17,697 nucleotides of DNA, from the NCBI RefSeq assembly GCF_000275845.1, contig NW_006766956.1, positions 31,094 through 48,790 of the forward strand, given 5' to 3'. Source of the DNA: Dichomitus squalens LYAD-421 SS1 (lineage: Eukaryota; Basidiomycota; Agaricomycetes; Polyporales; Polyporaceae). Position numbers and translations under genes: made by a program. Below, piece after piece: positions 1 through 6,292 of this stretch (position 1 is the stretch's first letter; each line of letters begins with the position of its first letter). The notes below the pieces were generated by a model. The model was not told the DNA's origin. It ran no database searches and saw only the letters and a program-made list of their open reading frames with translations.

Positions 1-342
1 TCACCTACACCGCGGCCGGCCGTCCGAATCAGCCTTTCTTCACTCACAAACAACACACCCGCAACAGACTCCACAAATTGCAGCTTAATCTCCGAGGGAG
101 TTCAGCGACGTGCTCAGCTCAAGTAGTCGTCACCTGCTTAACAGTCCGATTCCACAGATTGTCTTCATCCGGGACGACATCCAAGTAAGCGTCTATGGTA
201 CACATACAAACTTGGTCTGCAGTCCATCCGTCGTCGGCGTCGACACTACAAACGGGTGAATTTCAAGGAGTAAGCCACGCACCTTGATATCCGCCTCTGC
301 CGTTGGGCCTCAGGCCAGCGCCCGACGCGTCCAGGTCGCGCA
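1..342. other. Downstream flank of the Nudix gene, no supported gene
   Basis: This stretch lies 3' of the minus-strand Nudix gene and should hold its 3' UTR. On the minus strand one frame stays open from about 271 down to a TGA at 119-121. It contains peptides such as AYLDVVPDEDNLWNRTVKQ, and intron-like acceptors precede it at about 197 (ccatag) and 221 (ctgcag). It has no usable start codon of its own, so it is either chance or an alternative 3' exon of the Nudix gene. I did not call it as a gene. Confidence 0.4.
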
Positions 343-1695
343 CTAATGCAGGCCTGATGTCCACCTATCATGGTCGAAACGCCCGTGCAGACGGGTGACG
401 ATCTCCTGGTAGTCCGGCTCGTTGTCGGGCGTGATGATGCCCTTCCTCACCATGAAGTCTATGAGCACTGCCCTGCCGGGGGGTGTGAGCGTGTCGTAGG
501 GTTTTGTCTGGGGGCATTTACAGAGCCAACACAACACGAAGGGGACGTGCCTGTAGCGCAGTTGTACTTGAAGAGCCCGGTCCGGATGTGCTCGATCACT
601 ACTGAGAGCGGAAGAAGCTTGGATGATGGCGTTCGGTGAGACGAGGGAAGGTAGCGTGGCGAGCGGCACGCACCTCAAAGGACTCGACTTCGCCATCCAG
701 TGGTTCAGGCTTCACGCCCGAGCCAGGCGGGAGACAGAGGTCATACACGTACCTGCCACAACACATCACTCAGTACCGCAGCGCATCGCAGGAGCGCAAC
801 GCAGGCTGCTCACTCAATCTCCGGCTGCAGCCATCCCCGCGGAGTCCTGCCGGCTCATCATCCCTCACCCGCACGGGGCGGCGCACACATCCACACAAAC
901 CGCTCACCTGAAGAAATAGCTGACGCTCCCTGCCGCCTTCGCGTGCCTCCTCACCACGTCCGCAGGGATGCTCGCCTCCTCCATCGACTCCTTCACCACG
1001 CAGTCGAAGACCTTCATGCCCGCCTCGATGCCCCCTGCGACGCTGTTGTCCAGGTAGCCCGGCCACGTCTGCTTCGTCGCCGCCCGTCTGGGCACCCACA
1101 CGTTATAGTCCACGACCGTGCCATCCGCAGCGCGCACGTCCTCGTACACCGTCATGTGTATGCCGTACGTGACGATCCCGAAGAGCCCGCTCGCCGCACG
1201 CTCCATCTCGAACGCGTAGTTGAGCGCGTCGCCCTCCCCGTCTGCGGGCCCCTCTTCGCTCGGGTAGTCGCGCGGCCCGAATGGGTCGCGGTAGATGGGG
1301 TAGAGCTCCGCGCGCCACTTGCGCGGGCCCACTTCGTCCGGCCAGAGCCCGGCGTCGCGCCAGCGCTCGCAGAGCTCCTTCATGACGCGCGAGCGCGCTG
1401 CGGGGGTGTCGATGCCGCGCGCGAAGCTGACCCACCCCCGCGCGCTGGTGCCCTGTTCGAGCGCGGGGTCGGAGAAGTGCCACGAGGGAGAGGGAGAGGA
1501 CGCGTTCTCGCTGCGGAGCTGGGCGACGATATCTGGGCGGAGGAGGCCGACGGCGGGGGAGGTGGGGGAGGGGAAGAGGAGCCAGGGGACGAGGGGCTCT
1601 GTGGACTGGGCGGTGGGCGGTGGGAGACGGAAGTTGTCGCAGTTGACGAGGATTTGGAGGAAGCACTGGGGCGCGGTCGGGGTGGGCGGGGGCAT
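343..1695 (-). CDS. Nudix hydrolase, DUF4743 / thiamine pyrophosphokinase-related type
   Basis: Four exons on the minus strand: 1695-908, 752-674, 617-551 and 467-343, giving 352 aa with consistent phases. Residues about 1-200 match the DUF4743-like N-terminal domain of this eukaryotic Nudix subfamily (start MPPPTPTAPQCFLQILVNCD; later GLFGIVTYGIHMTVY and VWVPRRAATKQTWPGYLDN). The Nudix box at about 221-243 reads GGIEAGMKVF...VVKESMEEASI, with KE..EEAS in place of the textbook REUxEExGU, as is usual in this subfamily. Exon 2 gives YVYDLCLPPG then DGEVESFE, exon 3 HIRTGLFKYNCA, and exon 4 DNEPDYQEIVTRLHGRF, all typical C-terminal blocks. Family members hydrolyse nucleotide or thiamine diphosphate derivatives (plant and yeast relatives act on oxidised thiamine diphosphates); the substrate here is inferred. 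The ATG at 1695 directly precedes the conserved N-terminus. Intron 3 appears to use a GC donor (550, gcacgt); a GT choice adds residues that break the family pattern. Introns 2 and 3 are 56 and 83 bp, but intron 1 is 155 bp, the longest inferred here. Confidence 0.85.
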
Positions 1696-2170
1696 GCTGG
1701 CTGTGGCTGGCTATGGCACGCACTGCAAATCGGCTGTGATATTGCAGAGACGTCCGCAGGGGATGCTAACGTCGAGGTGAGTGTGCGTTGTTGTGAACTT
1801 GTATGTAGTCAGTGAGTCGGCCCTGCGTCGGGGCTATCGGATAAACCATTTATCGGCCGCGGTATCACTGCGCGGCGTGACTTGACAACGTCGAACCGTG
1901 CGCGTGAACACCTCCATCACACGATATCAATAGCTGCTGGAACTGAACTGCTGTCGGCGCCATATTGGTGCACTTAGGAGGGTGATGGGAGTCAGATGCG
2001 CTTAGCTACATCTACTCGTAAGTAACGGCAATGGACATGTCCTGCAGGCACCGCCACCGCCACTAGGTCCCTAGGTCCCCAGGGAGTTTGACTTCGTATC
2101 GCACCGAATGAATGTTACTTTGACTGCTAGCTTGACTCCGTAGATTCTACAGGACACCCTCTTCGCAGTC
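1696..2170. promoter_or_regulatory. Upstream region of the Nudix gene, no gene seen
   Basis: This 475-bp stretch separates the Nudix start (minus strand) from the F-box-like remnant (plus strand), so it should hold the Nudix promoter. The only structure I noticed is an imperfect palindrome at about 1838-1856, cggataaa-cca-tttatcgg, which carries a GATA core on each strand. No clear TATA box was found, and the overlapping open frames are low-quality shadows. Confidence 0.35.
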
Positions 2171-2642
2171 ATGCCTGCTCCTATTTCACCAGAGCTGATC
2201 TTCGAGGTCTCTACTCCGTTACCATCATCCCCGTGTCGCTCCGCCCTCAGAGTCTCGTCGCTAGCGTGCCAGTCGACATCATCTCTTTGTGGTCTCGGAT
2301 TATCCTCGACTGCTTGGTGCGTAACCTTGCACACATCTGGCGGAACTATACACCTCGCTCGAATGGTAGAGGATCTGCATCTCAACCCTGGTTTACATGG
2401 CCGCGCGTTCCCTAGGAACTACCTCGCGTTTCGTCCGCAAGTTTGCAGGTTATCTACCGAGCCCATCCCGTCGTGTCCTCATCACCGCTCTGTCGCAACC
2501 CCCCGCTATCCGTGTGCTGACATTCGGAAACGTCTTCTTGCCCTCGTTCAGCGCCTTCGGTCGTGCCATCGCCGCGCTTCACTCTCTCCCCAGTCTTGCG
2601 CTCCGCAACGGCCGAATGCTGGCCCAGCTCCGCAGGACATAG
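2171..2642 (+). pseudogene. F-box/LRR-like protein remnant, frame-broken
   Basis: The stretch starts with ATG and a peptide like the start of basidiomycete F-box proteins (MPAPISPELIFEV), but the sequence then loses similarity in that frame. Family-like sequence reappears in a different frame at 2397-2642, with FVRKFAGYLPSPSRRVL, then IRVLTFGNVFLPSFSAFGRA and AALHSLPSLAL, which resembles the leucine-rich part of polypore F-box proteins. A third frame (about 2233-2415) is also open between them. No splice sites join the pieces, the leucine-rich part stops at TAG 2640-2642, and the usual several hundred further residues are absent. I read it as a decayed copy from a large substrate-adaptor family. 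An alternative is that only the second block is a true relic and the 5' ATG is chance. Confidence 0.42.
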
Positions 2643-3391
2643 CTGCGTCAGCCTTTGCTCATAACATCCCACGACTCGTTATGCTCGCTGAAGTCCTCAA
2701 GTTGCTTGAGCATGACGGTGCAAGTGTCCCCGAGCTCGTTGTATGACCGGCCGATGTCTCGAAATGGACCAGGGACGGGATGGCAGGCCGACATGGCTGG
2801 ATTCCGCCCCCCAAAGGGCCAGTTCGGCGCACGCAAAGTCGTCGGTTTCTTCCTAGCTCCTATACACTGGGCTATATTTGTCAGAGCCCGGGCCACGAAA
2901 CACAGGCTCGAACTCGTGGAGGTGAGATTGCCCAGGATCGCACTCCACTTCTTCCCGAGCGAGTGCGCAAGAGGTCCCCGCACCCGGCGTAACGTCCGCA
3001 TGGTGGTTTCCATTGACACCTATGATCATCGCCACTCCAGGAAGGTGGCAAGCTCTCCGCGCGCATACCTCACCTTTGCTCGAGATCCTGGCAATTGTAT
3101 TTCGAGCGACGTGAAAGTGGCCTAGGTGATTTCTCCCTCGGCTCTCATTAAAATACTTCATTACCCACAGGGGGAACGCAGACAAGGGTTGCATTATCGG
3201 TTATATTTGACTACTTACCCAACAGCATTTGAGATGCACTCCATGTTGGGAAGTCCCGACCGGGATTGGCCATCTGATCTCGACTGTATTTTCGTTCATG
3301 GAGTGCTAGGCCGTCGATGAGGGAGAGAGAAACGGCCTCTCCCGGCTAACATCGACTGGAGCTTACTTTTCCTCGCCCTGGATAAGACCTT
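2643..3391. other. Intergenic, no supported gene
   Basis: Overlapping open frames exist on both strands here (the longest are 2655-3125 plus and 2648-3019 minus). None gives a recognisable domain, a convincing splice pattern or coding-like third-position bias. It may be further decayed sequence from the F-box-like remnant, but I could not align anything to that family. Confidence 0.4.
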
Positions 3392-3393
3392 TA

Positions 3394-3418
3394 CAGTGAT
3401 TAACGGGTCCTTGGGACA
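3394..3418 (+). repeat. Left terminal inverted repeat of the TA-flanked element
   Basis: Twenty-five bases starting CAGTGATTAACGGG, the exact reverse complement of 4250-4274, preceded by TA at 3392-3393. Counting the TA on each side, the palindromic match is 27 bp. Similarity continues only weakly beyond the repeat. Confidence 0.85.
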
Positions 3419-3644
3419 GTCAAATCTTGGTCCCTGTATTGAGCCGACCTCTGTCCCTTCTGTTAGAATCGGAGTAGGTAGTTGCATGAAGCATCATATG
3501 AAGTATTCTAATCTGTAATTTTGGGATGAACCAAGGGCGTATGAAGCAGATCGAGGCAACTGTTGTGAAAATTCCGTTATCGCGCCTCCTCGGGACTAGC
3601 GCTTAATTTCCTTGTAGGACGTTAGCCGAGACCCGATATGGGTA

Positions 3645-3884
3645 AGGTTGGCCCAACGAAGATTCGACCCCATCACGTGATTATCACGTGAGCTTGCGAG
3701 GTCCCTCGCTGCTTTCCCCTCCCTCTGCATTGAGGAAAAAACTTGGATAGGCGGCATGTATGGTACCACAGAGCCTATAGCTCAATTGTATACGAGCCGA
3801 TACCCCGAAATCGCAGTGGAGGGGCGGGACACGGACAGTGTGACAGGCGTGACGGGAGGTGTCGAATCTTCGTTGGGCCAACCT
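3645..3884. repeat. Nested inverted repeat with 23-bp arms
   Basis: The left arm 3645-3667 (AGGTTGGCCCAACGAAG then ATTCGA) is the exact reverse complement of 3862-3884. The arms enclose 194 bp inside the larger TA-flanked element. No flanking target duplication was seen, so it could be a nested miniature element, a subterminal repeat of the larger element, or part of a hairpin. The left arm also carries a sequence like an RNA polymerase III B box (GATTCGACCCC at 3661), and TAGCCGAG at 3623 resembles an A box, so a decayed tRNA-derived SINE is a weak alternative. Confidence 0.7.
3673..3691. promoter_or_regulatory. Paired CACGTG (E-box) sites
   Basis: Two copies of the palindrome TCACGTGA (3673-3680 and 3684-3691) are spaced 11 bp centre to centre, about one helical turn. 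CACGTG is the core bound by fungal bHLH factors of the Cbf1/Pho4 type. The pair sits inside the non-autonomous transposon with no adjacent gene start, so a function is inference only. Confidence 0.4.
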
Positions 3885-4249
3885 CAAGTAATTGACATCT
3901 AAACGCCCGTCCCAAGGAGCGAAGGACCACTCGTCCCGCCGTTTCAACGAGAATCCAGGTCCTCCCATTGTATATCACCTCTTATAAGCTGAGAACAGAA
4001 TGATAAAAGTGCAATATATATGCATAGCCACTTTTTAGGAGGATCTGCCATAAAAGGTATGCAATATCTTACCGTGAACCAGTTACACAATTGCTTTTCT
4101 CGGGAAATCCTCTACAACAATGGGGGCAGCGACTCCATGAATCCGTCTGATCATCTGAAATTCAGGGGTAGTACAGGTGCAAGGATATTATATACATGTA
4201 TGAATTACTATTGGTCAGTGGATTGGGAGGGGAGCGGCAAATTGGGCAG

Positions 4250-4274
4250 TGTCCCAAGGACCCGTTAATCACTG
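4250..4274 (-). repeat. Right terminal inverted repeat of the TA-flanked element
   Basis: Twenty-five bases ending CCCGTTAATCACTG, the exact reverse complement of 3394-3418, followed by TA at 4275-4276. Perfect identity of the two ends suggests a fairly recent insertion or strong constraint on transposase binding. Confidence 0.85.
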
Positions 4275-4312
4275 TACGGGCATAGAGATGGTTACATACA
4301 ATCCATGATATC

Positions 4313-4408
4313 GCCCGCCTAGCTCAATCGGATAGAGCGTCAGACTCTTAGGAGCTGTAGAATCAGCGGGTGATCTGAAGGCTGCGAGTTCGACCCTCGC
4401 GGTGGGCT
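4313..4408 (+). tRNA. tRNA-Lys (anticodon CUU) with a 22-nt intron
   Basis: A complete cloverleaf can be drawn. The acceptor stem GCCCGCC (4313-4319) pairs with GGTGGGC (4401-4407), with one G-U pair and a discriminator T at 4408. The D arm is GCTC...GAGC. The anticodon stem TCAGA (4340-4344) pairs with TCTGA (4374-4378), and the T arm is GCGAG-TTCGACC-CTCGC. The anticodon CTT occupies 4347-4349. A 22-nt intron (4351-4372) is inserted after position 37, the canonical site for nuclear tRNA introns; removing it gives the loop CTCTTAA and a 74-nt body. A pol III terminator of five Ts follows at 4418-4422. Confidence 0.93.
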
Positions 4409-4749
4409 AGAATATACTTTTTGCCGATGTCGGAGGTGATGTTCTGAGTGAGGTGATGTTCCGAGCGACTGACTCATTTGGTGAAAGTGACTCATCAAGC
4501 TGAGCTAGCCAAGCAATCATCGGGCAGACCCTCGATGATATGACTATCCACGACATCGCATGTTACCATGAGATTGCCTGGTATGTTCGGTACTTAGATA
4601 TGAGATTCTCTGCGAGACTACAGCTCTCCCCAGTCAAGTGATATAGACGCTCAAAAATCATCTCGGGCCGATGATGGCCCCTTTCTTGGGAGTCAACTTC
4701 CATCACTCCGCCGATCGAGATCAAACTCCAGTGCCCCTGTGAATGCAGA
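4409..4749. promoter_or_regulatory. Region between tRNA-Lys and the Sfm1-like gene; two TGACTCA sites
   Basis: This stretch holds the presumed promoter of the Sfm1-like methyltransferase. Two copies of TGACTCA (4470-4476 and 4488-4494) match the palindromic Gcn4/Cpc1 (bZIP) site of fungi, and they lie about 260-280 bp upstream of the start codon. A 17-bp imperfect direct repeat (gaggtgatgttctgagt / gaggtgatgttccgagc, 4433-4466) lies just before them. No TATA box is obvious. Control by general amino acid control is a guess from the motif alone. Confidence 0.35.
4418..4422 (+). terminator. RNA polymerase III T-run terminator
   Basis: Five consecutive T residues lie 10 nt past the 3' end of the tRNA-Lys gene, matching the usual pol III stop signal. 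Confidence 0.7.
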
Positions 4750-5807
4750 ATGCCCTTCTCTTATGTCGTTGGTGAGCTTGATACGTTGACCTTCATTGAG
4801 TCCGATCCCAACCAGCCCCCAGAGCACATGGAGGAGGACGAGAATACGCCGAAATCTCTGCCAAGATGGGTAGAACTTGAGTACATGGTATGCAAATGCC
4901 AGCTTCCAGCCCCTTGAACAGCATTCTCATGTTGCACCGAATCAGCACATGCGCACGCTGGCTGGACACGGGGCAACTGTGCACTTCACGCACCTCTCCG
5001 AGTCGTCTTCGAGCACACTCACGTCCCTTTTCGGGGACACAAAACCTTCGCACGCGAGCGCATACGCGCACCGAAAACCATTGCTTGAGCTCATGAAAGA
5101 GAAGGACGTGTCACTGGAGAAGGTCTGCTTGCTAGATCCGAAGGCGGAGAAGGAGTTGGGACCGGAAGACGGCGACGGGCGGTTCGAGTGGTTCTTGTTT
5201 GGGGTAGGTCAAGCATATGCACAGGTAGCATACCCGCGCGCTGACCACAAGGATCAGGGAATCCTTGGTCTGTAGCCTTTCAAGCCGCCATTGAATCTCG
5301 CTCGTTCTGATAATGTTCGCAATGCGGGCTAGGAGACGACCCTCCACGAGACAGGACGTCCGAGCTGCGGGCCCTGGGCTTCCCCGGCCGACACCTGGGC
5401 CCCGTGCAGATGACTACAGACACCGCTCTCGGGGTCACGAAAATTGTGGTACAGGACAAGAGTGAGTGTGTTCTCCGAGCCATCCCTTTCGCTGTGACTG
5501 ACGCTCGAGTCTATGCAGCTCCCCTGTCCAAGATTCCGTATATCGTGGGTCCACCTAGTCAATTAAGCTTTTCCAGCTGCAGGTCATTCCACTGACGCAC
5601 CTCTATAGGACTTCCCCACCATCACGTTCAACGCGAAGGAGAGTGTCGAGATGCCGTTCCGTAAGTTCGATCCCGCTGTGGCGACGTTCGTGGCCATTGA
5701 GTCTGAGGAACATGTCAGGCTACATAGCCCACGGACAGGAACCCACACTTCCGCCTGGTATGCGCGACCATCTGAAGGAGGACCTGGACAAAAGTTTCGA
5801 CTTTTGA
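4750..5807 (+). CDS. SFM1: SPOUT-family protein arginine methyltransferase, Sfm1-like (DUF431)
   Basis: Eight exons: 4750-4771, 4823-4887, 4946-5203, 5258-5267, 5333-5461, 5519-5544, 5609-5660 and 5719-5807. They encode 216 aa, close to the yeast protein (about 213). Yeast Sfm1 is a trefoil-knot (SPOUT) methyltransferase that methylates an arginine of ribosomal protein uS3 (Rps3) using S-adenosylmethionine. Diagnostic blocks are VVEHMEEDEN (6-15), KVCLLDPKAEKELGPEDGDG (88-107), WFLFGGILGDDPPRDRTSEL (111-130, part of the cofactor-binding knot), QMTTDTALGVTKIVVQDK (144-161), FNAKESVEMPFRYI and PPGMRDHLKEDLDKSFDF at the C-terminus. Every junction is GT-AG, phases agree and introns are 51-65 bp. 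Exon 4 is only 10 nt but restores the invariant GGILGDDPPRDRT motif, so I trust it. The gene follows the tRNA on the same strand and precedes the transporter; no functional link is evident. Orthology to Sfm1 is confident, the exact substrate inferred. Confidence 0.92.
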
Positions 5808-6292
5808 TCTCTGATAGAAGCTTGGTACACGTTGTACCTACGCATCCCCCAACACGCGTCCTGTCCATGTCTGGCACCCAGTGGTTCGGCGAAAGTCTAG
5901 GTATCGATGAGGTGTCTTTAGCCAGTGAAGCGATCGTCATCATGCGGTAAGTCCTTTGCCCTAGAACTTCCGTTGCACTCTGACTATATAGTTCACCTGG
6001 TGATCAGTAAGAATCTTGACTGTCAAGAAGAATTAGCTTACGTCCTAAAGTACTAAGGTTCAGTCAGAGCTAATCCAATCAGACTTTTGTTTCGCACGGA
6101 GTACACATCCAAGTGTATCCCGAGTCCTTTCTGAGATCACGCACACTTCTCTCAAGGTCAGGTGGGGTATTCAGGAATGAGCTTCGTGAGCGTGCCTCTC
6201 AAAGCTCAATATATATAACACCGCAGGTGGTAGAGCACGTTCGTCGGCCTTCCTCATCTCCTTCCACGTTACATTCCCACTCATTCCGAAGC
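5808..6292. promoter_or_regulatory. Intergenic region with TATA box before the MFS transporter
   Basis: This 485-bp gap lies between two genes on the same strand. A TATA-like run TATATATAA (6210-6218) sits 83 bp before the ATG at 6293. It argues against an in-frame upstream ATG at 6113, which would place the TATA element inside coding sequence. Nothing else was recognised. Confidence 0.5.

Larger units (their letters stand above)
3394..4274. mobile_element. Non-autonomous TA-flanked DNA transposon (Tc1/mariner-like)
   Basis: An 881-bp element is bounded by perfect 25-bp terminal inverted repeats. The left repeat (3394-3418) begins CAGTGATTAACGGGTCC, and the right (4250-4274) ends GGACCCGTTAATCACTG. 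Each is immediately flanked on the outside by TA (3392-3393 and 4275-4276), the target duplication expected of Tc1/mariner/pogo transposases. No transposase-like frame is present inside; the open frames are short and lack a DDE/D signature, so the element would depend on a transposase in trans. It also carries a nested inverted repeat (3645-3884) and two CACGTG sites. The right end lies 36 bp before the tRNA-Lys gene. The superfamily assignment rests only on TA duplication, CAGT termini and TIR length. Confidence 0.75.

Noticed and set aside
700..1815. 371-codon plus-strand open frame opposite the Nudix gene
   Set aside because: It is the antisense shadow of a GC-rich exon (long Arg/Ala/Gly/His tracts, no domain), while the minus-strand reading gives a complete, conserved Nudix protein.
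2648..3019. Minus-strand 123-codon frame and overlapping plus-strand 156-codon frame
   Set aside because: Both strands are open across the same bases and neither yields a recognisable protein.
6113..6292. In-frame 60-residue N-terminal extension of the MFS transporter
   Set aside because: A TATA box (6210-6218) lies within it, the residues show no family similarity, and the usual N-terminus length is met from the ATG at 6293.
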